DNA from: Termitomyces sp. T153
Lineage: Eukaryota > Basidiomycota > Agaricomycetes > Agaricales > Lyophyllaceae
Length of the DNA stretch: 64,000 bases
Direction: 5' to 3'
NCBI GenBank assembly: GCA_018296165.2
Contig: JACKQL020000024.1
Location: forward strand, 558,001-622,000
The translations under genes were made by a program, and so were the position numbers. The notes under the pieces are model-generated. The model was not told the origin of the DNA, searched no databases, and saw nothing but the letters and a program-made list of their open reading frames with translations. The first letter of the stretch is position 1. Each line of letters starts with the position of its first letter. Positions 10,869-23,057 of the stretch are shown here, in pieces.

Positions 10869-12153
10869 GTGCACAGAAAACATGACTTAGGAATTGAGTT
10901 GGTGGAGGGGGCAGAAGTTCCTCCACCAAGCAAGTTGTACCAGTTGGTGCTGGCAGAGCTAAAAGTGTTACATGAATTCATTGGCAAAAATCTTGCCAGG
11001 AGGTATATTCAACAATCAAGTGCCCCCTGTGGGGTGCCTGTGTTCTTTGTAAAAAAGAAGGATGGTTCATTGTGATTGGTGGTGGATTTTTGAGCCCAGA
11101 ATGTGGTCACCAAGCCTGACACCTACTCAATTCCACTGACAAATGAACTATTGGATAGATTAAAGGCAGCAAAGGTTTTCATGACATTGGATATGTGCTG
11201 AGTGTATTACAATGTCAGAATTCAAGAGGGGAACAAGTGGAAAACATCATTTTGTACCTGATATGGCCAATTTAAGTTCTTGATGATGCAGTTTGGGCTG
11301 TGGAATGCACTGGCAGCATTTCAGCACATGGTCAATGAACTGTTTTATAATCTAGTCAATGTATATGTAGTGCTCTATCTGGATGACATTATTATCTAAT
11401 CAGGAGACCCAGCAAAACATGATGAACATGTTTAAGAGGTACTTCAAGAGCTTTGGGAGGTAGATTTGTTTTTAAAACCAGAGAAATGTTGGTTTCACAT
11501 AATGGAAGTTGACTACTTAGGCCTGAAAATTTCACCTGGGCATGTGGGTATGGACCCAGTAAAAGTGAGTGGAGTAACAGACTGGCCTACCCCCTGCAAT
11601 GTCCAACACATAAACCAGTTCCTTGGCTTTTACAATTTCTATCAACAGTTCATTGAAGACTATGCAACAATTACACAGCCACTTGAGAGACTGAAGAGGA
11701 AGAATTGTAAATGGAGGTGGAGGATGGAGGAGCAGGGGGCATTTGAAAGCAGCATTTATGAGAGCTCCAGTGCTGATGATGCCAAATATGGAGGCATCAT
11801 TCCAGATCAAGATCAATGCATCAGATTTTGCTGTGGGGGCAGTGTTGTTGCAACAGGCAGTGGATGGCAAGTGGTGGCTAGTTGCTTTCTTCTCTAAAGC
11901 AATGCAGCCAGCTGAGAGGAATTATGATGTGCATGACAAGGAGTTGCTTTTGGTGGTGCAGGCATTTGAAGTGTGGTGGCCATATCTAGAAGGGAATCCA
12001 TGCCCAGTTAACATCTTCTCAGACCATTGGAATCTGGAGTACTTTATGACAGCCAAGGATTTTGAATCAGCAGCAGGCATGATGGAGCCTCTTCTTGAAT
12101 TGTTTCATTTTTGTGATTCACCACAAACCAGGGCAGCTGAGTGCAGGTCCTAA
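10869..12153 (+). pseudogene. Reverse transcriptase and RNase H remnant
   Basis: The fragments show the reverse transcriptase start 'PVFFVKKKDGSL', the fingers and palm, and the catalytic 'LYLDDIII' near 11380. This is followed within a few bases by an in-frame stop. From 11466 the thumb region ('HINQFLGFYNFYQQFI') is open. After a frame change at about 11740, RNase H reads 'ASDFAVGAVLLQQ' and 'HDKELLLVVQAFE'. There are several other stops (near 11076, 11094, 11200 and 11255). The order and spacing are normal for Ty3/gypsy. Confidence 0.85.
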
Positions 12154-12358
12154 CAGATTGTCATGTCAACCAGATCATGAAGTACCCAAGAAGACACAAG
12201 ATAACTCAGGGAAGACAGTGTTGACAGAGGATAGGGTGGTAAAGCAGGGAATTGTGTTGAAACTGAGAAGGTGTGGGGAGTCAGGAGTGGCAGCAAGGAT
12301 GGCAGCAGTGCAAGTGGCAGTGGCAGATGGCAGAATCCTGGAATAGGTCAGGGAGGCA

Positions 12359-13815
12359 GTGTTGGAAGACCCAAAGTTGCTGCCTATGTGGGAACTAGAG
12401 AAGGCACTAGCACTGGTACAGAGGAGGCTGAGAGAGTTTGTAGTGGTGGTGGAGGATGGACTGGTGCAGTTCGGAGGGCTGATCTATGTTCCAGACAATA
12501 ATGAGGTAAAGCAGTTGATCCTTCAACTGTATCATGACTCAATCCCAGTGGAGCACCCAGGACAAGCAAATACACTGGCACTCATATCAAGGAACTACTA
12601 CTGGCCACAAATGTCAGAGTTTGTACATTGGTATGTTAAAGGGTGTGAGACTTGCCAGAGGATCAAGCCCAGACATCAAAAGCCTTATGGTCCCTTCCAA
12701 CCACTAGAAGTCCCAGATGGTCCTTGGCAACATGTCTCAATGGACTTTGTTGGCCCCCTCCCAATGTCACAGGGCTATGACATGATACAGGTTGTCTGTG
12801 ATAAGTCTACAAAGAGGGCTCACTTCCTTGGAGCACACGCTACTGATGATGTGGCAGCAATGTGTGACACGACACATTCATGGAACATGTCTGGTGCCTG
12901 CATGGCATACCAAAAAAGGTGGTCTCCAACAGAGGACCACAATTTGTTGTAAGATATGTAAAACGAATGTGGGAGAGGCTCGGAATTGAACTGGCACTGT
13001 CGACAGCACACCACCCCCCAGACTGATGGACAGACAGAAAGGGTGAACCAGGAGTTGGAGGTGTATCTGCGAGCATTTGTTGATTATTATCAAGATGATT
13101 GGATGGACTGGTTACCATTTGCGGAGTTTGCATACAAGAATCGTGTGCATTCAGCAATAGGCATGTCCCCCTTCTACGTGGAATATACATACAATCCTAC
13201 ATTTTCCATCGACCCAGTGAATTCGCAGTCCGTCCCAAAAGCAGATGCATGCCTTGACAGGATCAGGGAAGTACAAGGAGAATTGAAGGGGCTGTTGGAG
13301 CTGGCGGCGGAGCGGATGAAGAGATTCTATGACGCATGGTTGGACGAGTCCCCAGATTACATTGTGGGTGATCGCGTGTTCCTGGAACGCGCTGATTTGC
13401 ATTCGAATCGACCAAATAACAAATTCGACTTTAAGAGGTTCGGGCCATTCAAATTTGCTCAGAAGTTATCAGATACGGCTTACCGGTTGGACCTCCCGGA
13501 CGCTCGATCCACAATGTGTTTCATGTGTCATGCTTAGTGCCAGCGCGAGATGACACAATTCTGGGACGGAGACAAGATCCCCCACCGCCGGTACAGATGG
13601 AGACAGGGGATGAAGTAGAGATCGAGAGAATTCTTAAGGAAAGGAAAACAAGAGGAGGAGTGTCGGAGTTCTTGGTGCGGTGGAGAGGATACGACGAGAG
13701 TGAGGACGAATGGCTGAAGGAGTACGATATGCCTCATGCGCTTGAAGCGATACAAGAGTTTCGGGAGAACGAACGGACACGTGGGAAGAGCCGACGGGGC
13801 GGGAAACGAGGTTAA
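12359..13815 (+). pseudogene. Integrase and chromodomain remnant
   Basis: 12359-12952 reads the zinc-binding H2C2 region ('CETCQRIKP') and the integrase core start ('MDFVGPLPMSQGYD'). A frameshift leads to 12986-13537, which reads the 'PQTDGQTERVNQELEVYLRA' block and the GPF/KFAQ C-terminal region. 13516-13815 encodes a chromodomain ('VEIERILKER', 'FLVRWRGYDESEDEW') and a basic tail ending at a stop. The last kilobase keeps CpG and two long open frames, so it looks much less decayed than the rest of the same element. Confidence 0.85.
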
Positions 13816-15424
13816 CGCCCTGATAGGCGCCCAGGGCTGGCCTTTTTTGTTTCCATCCGCCTGCCTTACAAGACGGGGGCAGGTGTCGCCGGATACCCAC
13901 GTGACCGTATCTACATACCAGTAGTTAGTAACTCGTACGTACCCTAACTTAGTCCATTTGGTCCTTAGGTATGTCTCGTTGTCAGTCGACATACGTTTAC
14001 TATAATACAATTTGGTTCTTAGTGCTGTTGACGCGCCGCGTTCCGGTTCGCTTGTCAAGGCCTTACACATACAGGTACATTCATCGGTGACCTGAATGGA
14101 GGCTGTTCACGAGCATGGGTACCAGGTTCCAAGAAGAACGACCTCAAGAAGAACAACCTCAATAGTTCCTCCACAGACATTCGTTAGCGGATATTATTTA
14201 ATACCATAGGATTACTTTTGCTCCGCGTAATGATTTGTTTTTCGAATCGAGTGAGCATGTCGGCAGCATGTACAACGTTCCGGTTTAGCTAGAGTAAAAG
14301 GACGAAGTCAAACGCCGACATTGAAAGCTTGAAGTTTCCCGCATAGAATCTTTCGAGAGATCGATACAACTCTCGTAATGCACTGTTAACCTTGAGAGCC
14401 CTAAAACACAAGGAGACTGGGTCGTAGATCTCGTCGAGCTTCATCTTGGTGTACTTACTTCAAATCCCACAAGTTTCCAATTTGCTGAGGGGCGAAGAGA
14501 TTGCGAATCTACACACTTTTGTAACGTGTCCTCGATCTGACAGGTATTTGCCCTGCCCTCTTCAGCTTGAATACATGCGGATTTTCAGTCCCTCGGTGCG
14601 CTCCAGATTTGTACCATTCTGTAACAAGCACTATGTTACACAAGGTATTAATCAGTGTACTACATCGTTACAAACGTTGCACGCCTTGATGATGCCCGCA
14701 GCCACTTTGACAGTAGCACCACCAAAGGCACTACAGCCAGTAGTACATTCACAAAGTTCTTCGCCGCTTGACCAATATCTTTGAACACGGATCTGTGACA
14801 TTATCAGAGTTATGTATGTTGCTCCGCGTTTTACAAGATGGTCAGGACACCGCGCTTTCGTAAGGTCATCCGGAGTTCTCTGTGAGAATATGTGAGTTCT
14901 GCCAAGTCAGTTGAACATATACATGAACTACCATCACGATGAAGCGGCGCGTCCATCAACTAGATTCGAACAAGCCGGTCTCTGCGCTAGAAAATACTTC
15001 GGAGGTTTCAAGTCTGATCTAGCTCCGCGTCTCAACTGGCCAAAGGCACGATGCAGAATGGTGTCATCAATTAACTGAAGTTGCCAGTGACCTTTGGTGA
15101 AGTTGGATGTAACGGTGATACAAACTTACAAACCAAACTATTGATGGTTTTGTGATTGTGCGTGACAACCCATCATAATTTCCATTCAACTCCTCGACTT
15201 GCATGTCAAATTTCTTGCGCACAGTATGCGCTGCCCGACGAGTATTGCATTGCACGAGCTTCGTCAGACTATACGCTACTGAAGCTACCAATCTCGTTGA
15301 AGACAATGCTAAACCCTCGAGTTATGGACAACCGCTATTCCAATCTCACCCGCATCTCTGTACATAAACTTTCATTTTGTTGCTGAAGCTTGATTGAATT
15401 TGTTCCTCAGTGCAACCACACGAG
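13816..15424. other. No supported gene
   Basis: CpG content is normal, so this is not typical decayed transposon. The first 250 bp after the chromodomain may hold the 3' LTR, but no partner LTR was found to prove it. A minus-strand frame at 14289-14444 (ATG to stop, 51 residues, 'MKLDEIYDPVSLCFRAL') and other short frames show no recognisable domain. They could be exons of a degraded gene. 15300-15424 probably holds the 5' UTR or a leader exon of the next gene: a pyrimidine-rich stretch ending in 'ttcctcag' lies at 15396-15409. Confidence 0.4.
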
Positions 15425-17479
15425 ATGACGCCTGGAATACCTGCAGAGGACTATGAGCAACGCAGGAGGAGCCTTATGGAAAGTTTGCCAGAGGATAGCC
15501 TGGTCGTGTGTGTGTCTGCGCCCGTAAAGTACATGAGCAACAGTACGTGCCATTTTCTCAGATCAGCTTCAGTTATATCTATTCTCGTCTCCTAGATATC
15601 TTGTAAGTGCATCTGAGTGCGTTATTACGAACTTTTTTTTATATATCCTCTTACAAGCTACAAGTATCGTCAAGCTTCTGACTTTTGGTATCTGACTGGG
15701 TTTGAGGAACCCGATTCTGCATTCATTCTGGGTACGTCCCCACATTTGTCTTCAATGCTTCTTATCTTATGTTCAACAGAAAAGACTTCAAGTTCTCGGG
15801 GGTACCGGATGACGTTATTTTCCAAAGGCAGAGATTTGGCCAAGGAGAAGTGGGACGGCGCAAAGTATGTCGCCTATTGTCCAAAATCTTGAAAACCACC
15901 TGACCCTTGTCGTAGGACAAGTGTGGACGAGGCAGCCGCCATTTTTCGTGCCGACGACGCCCAATCGATTGACAACTTTTCCTCCCACTTGAAATCAGCG
16001 ACAGCTATGCACTCTTGCGTCTACGTTGACATTCCCTCGACACACACGCGCCGGGGACCATCAGCAACGAGCAAGTCTATATTGAAGCACTTGTCACCGC
16101 CAGTCAAGGCACGCTCAGACTACGATGTCATCGTTGACTCCCTCTCAAAGAAGCGCCGTCCACTGGCGCCAGAGCTTGCGAGGCTTCGAGCAATTAAAAG
16201 TCCTGCCGAACAACGCGTTATGAAAACAGCGGCAGATATTAGTGGGCGTGCCCACGCCAAGGTACGTAACCGTATTGCGATCACGAAAATAGCTCATCAA
16301 TACGCCAGACAATGCGCTTTGCGCGCCCTGGAATCTCGGAAGCCGCTCTGGCGGCTCATTTCGAGTATCTCTGCGCGATGTCTGGTGCGCAGCGGCCGGC
16401 TTATGTCCCCGTTGTAGCATCCGGGTACGCCATCACTTGTCTTAAGACTTTCTACTTGAGTACTAAAGTGTTCACTTCAAAGACCGAATGCTCTCATCAT
16501 CCATTATACATCGAACAACCATCTTGTTCGACCAGGCGAGACCATTCTTATTGATGCTGGATGTGAATACAAGTACGCCATAGTCACTGTTTGACTTCAA
16601 ACTCACAGATAACTAATCTCATGGTCCTAGCGGTTATGCTTCGGATATCAGTATGTATCATCCTTCATATGTATACAGAATTCGCCTCAATCTGTTCGTT
16701 AGCACGGACGTTCCCAGCCTCAGGAACATTCACTGAACCTCAGCGCGACCTATATGCCGCGGTACTTGCAGCGCAAAAACAACTCGTAGCCCTCTGTCAT
16801 GAGAGTGCAGAGCTCACCCTGTATTGTCTTCATCGAAGGTCGTGTGACTTGCTCAGACAGGAGCTGAAGCAGCTTGGTTTTAACCTGAAGGGCAATGATC
16901 TGGAACATGTGTTGTATCCTCATTTTTTGAGCCATCACATTGGCCTAGGTCAGTGTTTCCTGAGTCATAGCATGTTTTGAAGTCGTTGCGAATCTGTCTT
17001 GATTTCTAGATCTTCATGAGTCGAGCGATGCCGGACGCTCAGGAGTGTGAGTATCGCCCTTCCTTTCTTCTGTGCTAGTGTATGCTTGACGTGATTGTTA
17101 TTCCACAGCTTGAAGGAAGGTATGATCATCACTATTGAACCAGGTTTGTCTATTCTCTCTCCTCATCGAAATACCTTCAAACGGAACATAACAGGGATCT
17201 ATGTTCCTCCATCAGCCAACTTCCCGTCCCACTTCCATAATATTGGCATTCGAATAGAGGTAGGTCCCCTCCACAAAACTTATCTCCCAAACTTTCTAAG
17301 TCTCCATTGTAGGACCAAGTGTTAGTTGGGAAGACTGATCCAATAGTGCTCTCTGTCGCGGCACCAAAGGAGGTGAGACCCAAATCCTCATCTTCCAGAC
17401 TGGTCCGGTCTTACGATGCTTCTAGATCGCCGATGTTGAGGGGGCGTGTCAGGGTCTATCGGGGCTGGAACCCTTTTAA
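15425..17479 (+). CDS. Icp55-type Xaa-Pro aminopeptidase (M24B)
   Basis: This is a metallopeptidase of the aminopeptidase P family. In yeast, Icp55 trims one residue from imported mitochondrial proteins after presequence removal. About a dozen exons join in frame. The N-terminal domain includes 'YKYRQASDFWYLTGFEEP'. The catalytic domain shows all five expected metal ligands: Asp in 'LIDAGCEY', Asp in 'ASDI', His in 'FLSHHIGL', Glu in 'ITIEPG' and Glu in 'GIRIED'. Exon 2 is a 7-nt microexon at 15596-15602. The last exon ends 'GLSGLEPF' with stop at 17477-17479. The ATG at 15425 lies just inside an exon that follows a good acceptor (cctcag at 15409), so a mitochondrial leader exon probably lies upstream but could not be fixed. 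The gene converges with the P450 at 17818. Confidence 0.85.
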
Positions 17480-17817
17480 TATTGTATATCTTGTCCTAAC
17501 TTATCCTCCATATAATATTATCACGTTCATATCCTTTCCTCATCTTTTGGATGAGGACTGGACTTCCTGTTTTCCTAAGTACATGAGTCGAGAATTGCCT
17601 ACTACGTCGTTGACTTCTCCGCGTGGTGTGGAAACAAATTCCACATTCAGCATGTAGAAGCTTCAAATCTGAGCTGAACGAATGGAATGAATGACTGAGC
17701 ACTACTTGCAAGTATCCAATTCCAGATAGCTCGACGGAAAGGCTTACAATTTCGAAATTATGTACATCCGCCGGCCATACATTTCAACGTGCTTTATTGT
17801 ATTTATATTTATACTAT
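17480..17817. other. Convergent 3' intergenic region
   Basis: It lies between the stops of the peptidase gene (plus) and the P450 gene (minus). Short open frames here are shadows. No repeats, RNA gene or clear terminator signal is visible. Confidence 0.5.
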
Positions 17818-20109
17818 CTATATCTCTTTCGGCGCGGGAAGCAAGACAGTTAAGTCTTTCTCACACTCAGCCCATTCTCTCCTGGCAACCTCTGTGCGCT
17901 GCGGGGAACGAGGCTCAAAAACAGCTGGAAAAGGGCTGGGACGGTTTGAAACCTACACAAGTGGAGTCAAGGTAGATTCAATATATCCAGAATTGAGGAC
18001 AAACGTTTCCTGAGAATGCAGCATCACTATCGTCATAGCGGAATGGTAGGCCCGTCTTGGGATCAGGTAAGTCAGACCTGCGAATGTTGAAGGTCCAAAG
18101 CATAGTGGCGATGTTGATCCATAGAGTCCGCTCAGCAAATGGAATACCCGGGCATCCTAAGATTGAGCTTGAGAACCTTATGTCACGATGTTTATCAAGG
18201 GAAGACTCACCGCGCCGACCAAAACCGAAGGCACTTGTTTCATAGTCCGACTTCAAGTTGCCCCTGGCGTCAAGGAAGCGTTCAGGCATAAATCGGTCGT
18301 GATCCTCGAACTTTGACCGGTCATGCTCAATCGCCCTGATGCTGAATATTGCCAAGAGTTTTAGGTGAATATGATACTACTGACCAGGTGACCGAAAAAA
18401 TGATGCTTCCCTTGGGAATGAAATACTCGCGTCCTTGATATTCAATAACATCGTCGGCAATGGATTGGTGGGGTATACCGAATCGAGCTATTATAGTTCC
18501 ACAAGTTCGTATCAAGGACACTCAATATTACAGGTAATCATGAAGCCCACCTGCGGGGCGCCATCTATATGTCTCTACAATAGTTTGTCATATCATGATC
18601 AATCATTGATACGGCTAACAAGGACGTACCACGAACAATGGCTTCTACATAGGGAAGGAAAGGTCGGTCTTTGAAGGACGGCAACCTATCAATTCCAACA
18701 ACAGCGTCTAATTCTTTTTGCGCCGTTGGGATCCATTCAGGATACCGAACGCAAGCAAGCACAAAGATTTGTAGGGATATGGCAGTCTGATATGAAATGA
18801 ACATGAGAATCGTGGAGTATTTCTCGATGACTCACGGTATCAATACCTGCCTATAGTAATTAATTGTTCACAAATGCAAAAGATTGGATAGACATAAGTA
18901 AACTCACTGCAGTTAATCCTCTTATTAGCTTATTGCCTTCGTGTTCGCCTTCTCTCACAAATTCACCAGCCCATCTAAAAAGGTCATTCTTATCAATTTT
19001 CTACAACGATAGAAAAAAAATGCGCACGTATTCATACCAGATGCCTTGCCTGTTACTGCTTCATCGAGCAGCTCCTTATAGATTGCATCCTGTCGTCTCT
19101 GAAAAGCCTGTGCACGAATTCTCCATGGCATGGGCCCGGGAAGTAAATCTAGGAAGGGAAACACATTGACAATACTAGCTGAAGGAGCTGTATGAGCCAC
19201 AATCTCATCAATAACCTGAGAACAAGCAGCCATTCAATAGATCTGCCTCTTAAGGTGATTAGTTTGCACCCACACCGAGAACTTCCTTGAAGTCTGATTC
19301 ATGGCCTGTTGGTGAATGCATGCCAAATGCTGCTGTAAGGAATGAATCAGCTGCAATTCTATCAGAAACAGATGAGCTATCTTTATCATAATATGGAAAT
19401 TGAAGCATACAGATTCATATAACGAAACCATTCTGTACCTCCATCATCGAGTAGTCTTTGTAGGTTGAGGATTGCTTCAAATTCCTGAAGTGGTTCTGTC
19501 TTGCCGGCTCGCACAGTAGACATCACCCCAGTAGTCAGCTTCCGGGCAAGAGTGTGATCTCGACCTTCTTCGATGGTAGGCCATAGAGCCTGCATAGGGT
19601 CTACATGATGACGCTGATATGACCAATAAACAGCTGGAAATGCCGAGACAAAGCCTTCGAACTAACGATATAGTACACAGCTGGACGTGACGAATGTCTA
19701 GCTGCGCGCTTTTCAAGAAGCTCTTTGGCAATCTTCAAGTCACCAATCAAAACAAGACGCTATTGCGAGAGTCATACATCACAATCCGTGACCCACACAT
19801 ATCCATAGATTGTATGTACTTACAAAACTTGCTATTTTCAACGATACGATCCCTCCATATACTTCGAACAATCTTCGAAAGTATGTCGCCAGATGCTGTC
19901 AAGTCTTAAGTCTGATTTAACAGAGGATAATTGCGCAGGTGATATACCTCGCCAGGGACATCCAGCAGGTTTCCGAGGAGTGGTACGCCAGGAGGACCCG
20001 GAGGTAGACTCTCGTCAGACTTTGGACGCCGCTGATGCAAAACGCCAAGCCCAAGTGCTACGATGAGAATAACAGCAAAAGCAGGTAGCTGATGAGCTAT
20101 ATCAAGCAT
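17818..20109 (-). CDS. Cytochrome P450 monooxygenase
   Basis: This is a haem-thiolate monooxygenase, probably anchored in the ER membrane by its N-terminal helix ('FAVILIVALGLGVL') followed by the Pro-rich hinge 'LPPGPPGVPLLGN'. Exons read well at 19948-20109, 19824-19895, 19667-19759, 19411-19613, 19274-19358 and from 19215 down. Later exons give the I-helix 'AGIDTT', the K-helix ExxR ('ETYR', assembled across an intron), the 'PERF' block and the haem loop FGFGRRGCPG. The haem loop is split by an intron, with the ligand Cys codon at 18152-18154. The last exon, 17818-17952, ends 'TVLLPAPKEI'. All joins are in phase except the one between about 18980 and 19050, where no canonical pair of sites keeps the frame. 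So either the gene has a small lesion or that intron is unusual. The substrate is unknown. A broken copy lies at 27215-27661. Confidence 0.85.
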
Positions 20110-20714
20110 TTCTGTACTTGAACCGAAGGTGGTGATTGTGTGTAATATCGAGACATCGCTTGCGCGGTCCGGTTGTAACTTATCTAATTATCTTAATATG
20201 CCATAACTGGCACTATAGGGACTGAGACCAAGGGAAAGCTATCCGACCTTCGATTGAAAACTGCGGGATTCGATTTTTTTTACCAAGTCTGACTTCTAGG
20301 ATAGTTGATGACCAAGAGGGAATTCGAAGCTAAGGGGAGGGACGATCTGTCTTATTCGATCCAGGTAAAGAAGCATTCTGGCCACCGGACCAGCAAAGAA
20401 TTCCGAGACCCGGAGTCACTTCAAGGAGTCCACGGACGATCTGTCTACTCGATGCGATCAAATCAAGGTCTCGAAGGTCCTTCCCCAATTCAGGGGAGTT
20501 CGTGCTGTTGATACGTGTGTATCTATGGCCTCCGGTCATCCCATGGATGTTTTTGTTGGAACCAAATAAATCAACCCTAACCTATTCCTTCAGTCACTAA
20601 GCCATCAAGTCACCACATCTAGGCTTCCCGTTCATTTGTTTTCATTTCAATTTGTGCGTAACTTGTACTTGCGTCTGTTTCTTAGCTACCTGCACCTTCG
20701 TTTTTAGCATTTGT
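20110..20714. promoter_or_regulatory. P450 upstream region with a 94-bp-spaced direct repeat
   Basis: No gene is visible. A 20-bp box, 'ggacgatctgtct' followed after two bases by 'tcgat', occurs at about 20340 and again at about 20434 in the same orientation. Both lie 230-330 bp upstream of the P450 start codon. CpG is normal up to about 20650. The copia remnant starts near 20715. Regulatory meaning is inferred from position only. Confidence 0.4.
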
Positions 20715-20962
20715 CTATCAAAATGGACAGATTTTGTTCTGTAGTCATATCATTGTCAATTGCTTTCATACTTTGAGCCGAAGATGGTTCAATCGAGTGG
20801 ACTTGGAACATAGCTGGAGGATACAGTCTGGCAAATAAAATGGAAATTAATGTCAATGTGTTTTGTATGTGCATGAAAAGTAGCATTCTTTGAGAATCAA
20901 TGGCATTTTGTTTATTACAGAAAAGATTAGTAGGTAAAGATAGAGAATAAAAAAAAGAAAGC

Positions 20963-22500
20963 TCAGTAAGTAACTTGTGAATCCAAATAATATCCTTGGC
21001 AGTGTGTCAGTGCAACATATTCAGATTCAGTGCTGGAGAGGGTAATTATGGGTTGCTTCTTTGAACTCCAAGAGACAGCACCAAAGCCAGTGAAGAATGT
21101 GAATCTTGATATTGAGTGTTGATGGAGGTGAGAGGCCCAATCAGCATTTGAGTAACCCAAGATTTCAGTATCTATGCTACCAAGAACTAATTTCAGACCT
21201 GCAGTACCATGAAGATAACAAAATACATGAGTGATGGCTATCATGTGGGTAGTTTGGGGGGTGTTGAGGTACTGAGAAAGAGAAGATCCAATGTTAGGAT
21301 GGGTCATGATAGCAGCATACATAAGTGAACTGACCATTTCACAGTATTGAGTCTTTTGGGTAGGAGATAGTAGGGTTGGTGAGACTGATGGTGAATCTGG
21401 TGAGAAATTGGCACCAGGTTCCATTGGTGTGATGGCAATACAAGATTCCTCAAGACTGAAGCATTGGATAATCTGTTTGACATATGCTTGTTGCCCAAGT
21501 GAAATGGTGCAAGTGTCAAGGTCCCAAGTAAGACTGACTCCAAGAAGTTGATAGGACCAAGATCAATGATTTCAAAGCATTCACCAAATTGCTTCTTGAC
21601 AAGGAACATTGAGCTGGTGGAGTTGCTGATGATAGTACAATCATCAGTGGTAATGGCAACAATAGTATGATTATTACTGTCAACATTGTAGAAAATAGCC
21701 ACATCACCTTGACAGACTGAGTAGCTGAGATGCATAAAAGTATTGACCATTTCCTCATACCAATGGTGGGCACCTTGCTTCATGCCATAGAGTGAGCATC
21801 TGAGTCTACATGCAAGTCTAGAGTCAGGGAGCTTCTTGAACTCATGGGGTAAGTCACAAAATTGGTGATAGAAAGAGGGAAATTGCATATAAATTATTTT
21901 GTCTTCCTTGAGAGAAGAGTCAAAGTATATGTTCTTTACATTGGCTTGTTCAATGGCAGCACTGGGTGAGGCTGCAGCTGATATTAGGATTCAAAGTGTG
22001 GCAGCATAGACTGTCAGCACAAAATTTTCAGTATAATTGACACAAATTGTTGCTTGAATTCCTTTGTGATAAGACAAGCTTTGTAACAAACAATCTGGCC
22101 ATTGGCTCTGCATTTTTGGCATAGGACATATTAACAGCCAATAATATTTGAGTCTCAAGGGGCTTCAACAATGTCCCACATGCTGAGCTTCTTGATTTGG
22201 GTAAGTTTGGTATCTATTGCAGCTGACAAATCATTCCTTTTACTGCCACTCAGTGCATCCTTGCTGACTGCCAACATGTATTCAATGGTCTTGGTAATCC
22301 ATTTGGCATCAACATTGTTAATTTTGACTTTGCTTGGCTCAAATGTTCTCCATGACATCAACAAGAAACACTGATTCAACAATGTTTGCATCTTTTGCAT
22401 TGGTTCATTGAAGTCCTCAGCCATATTGCTCTGGATTGAACTGGGGAAGGCCAGCAAGTGAATTTCAGCATGTGCAAAGTTGCAGGGCATTGGGTGGTCT
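20963..22500 (-). pseudogene. Copia reverse transcriptase and RNase H remnant
   Basis: Frames at 21304-21888 and 20963-21424 carry the reverse transcriptase part with 'SRLACRLRCSLYGMKQGAHH' and a degraded catalytic region 'VAITTDDCTII' (copia normally has YVDD-type). The RNase H part has 'GYSNADWASH' and 'TLSSTESEYVAL'. Two frame changes and stops upstream near 22000-22150 disable it. Further RNase H sequence continues out of frame to about 20715. Confidence 0.8.
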
Positions 22501-23057
22501 TTAAGATGTCTGGAATATTCTGAGGTGACTTTGGCAGGTTCTCAATGGGTTTTTTGACTTTTTTGACCATGACTTTTGTGTTTTAAAGCAGTGAAGATGC
22601 ATTGTCAGTGAACTTGGGCTTTCCAACGGTGGCAGAGATGCTGAGTGTGATTTTGGTAGGGGTTTTGGAAGGATCAGATGGTGCTGAACCCTGGGGACTG
22701 TCAGGATTGTCAGGTAAGTCCCACACCCCCTCAATCTGGACACTGTCTGAGTTGAGAGCAGCATCTTTACTAAAGTAAACATCCCTTTCCACAGATACTT
22801 TATGTTTTGTGGGCCAAAGAATCCTGTACCCTTTAGTTTCATTGTCAATCAACAAATTTACCTTCCACCACCTTTGACTCAAGTTTATCTGCACTGCACA
22901 ACTTGACATAAGCTTGTGTGCCCCATTTGCAAACTCTGGAGACATTTGGTTTGATCCCCATTGCCATTTTGTGTGGCATCTTGGTGTCAGGGAGTGAGGC
23001 AGTTGGTGTGTGGTTCCTCAACCACACCATATGGCATTTAGCCTCTGCCCAGAGGTA

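Larger units (their letters stand above)
9542..13815 (+). mobile_element. Decayed Ty3/gypsy chromovirus (gag end to chromodomain)
   Basis: Plus-strand pieces run in standard Ty3/gypsy order: gag end (about 9536-9775), protease (9791-10525), reverse transcriptase (10869-11500), RNase H (11743-12153), integrase (12359-13537) and chromodomain (13516-13815). A chromodomain at the C-terminus is the mark of chromoviruses, which use it to insert into heterochromatin. Stops and frameshifts disable all enzymes. No flanking LTR of its own could be fixed. CpG is nearly absent up to about 12830 and normal after that. Confidence 0.85.

Noticed and set aside
14446..14784. Plus-strand open frame of 112 codons
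   Set aside because: No ATG context, domain or splice partner, and no similarity recognised. Likely chance.
15230..15290. Short frame 'MRCPTSIALHELRQTIRY' as mitochondrial leader of the Icp55-type protein
   Set aside because: It ends in a stop and no donor joins it in phase to the acceptor at 15409.
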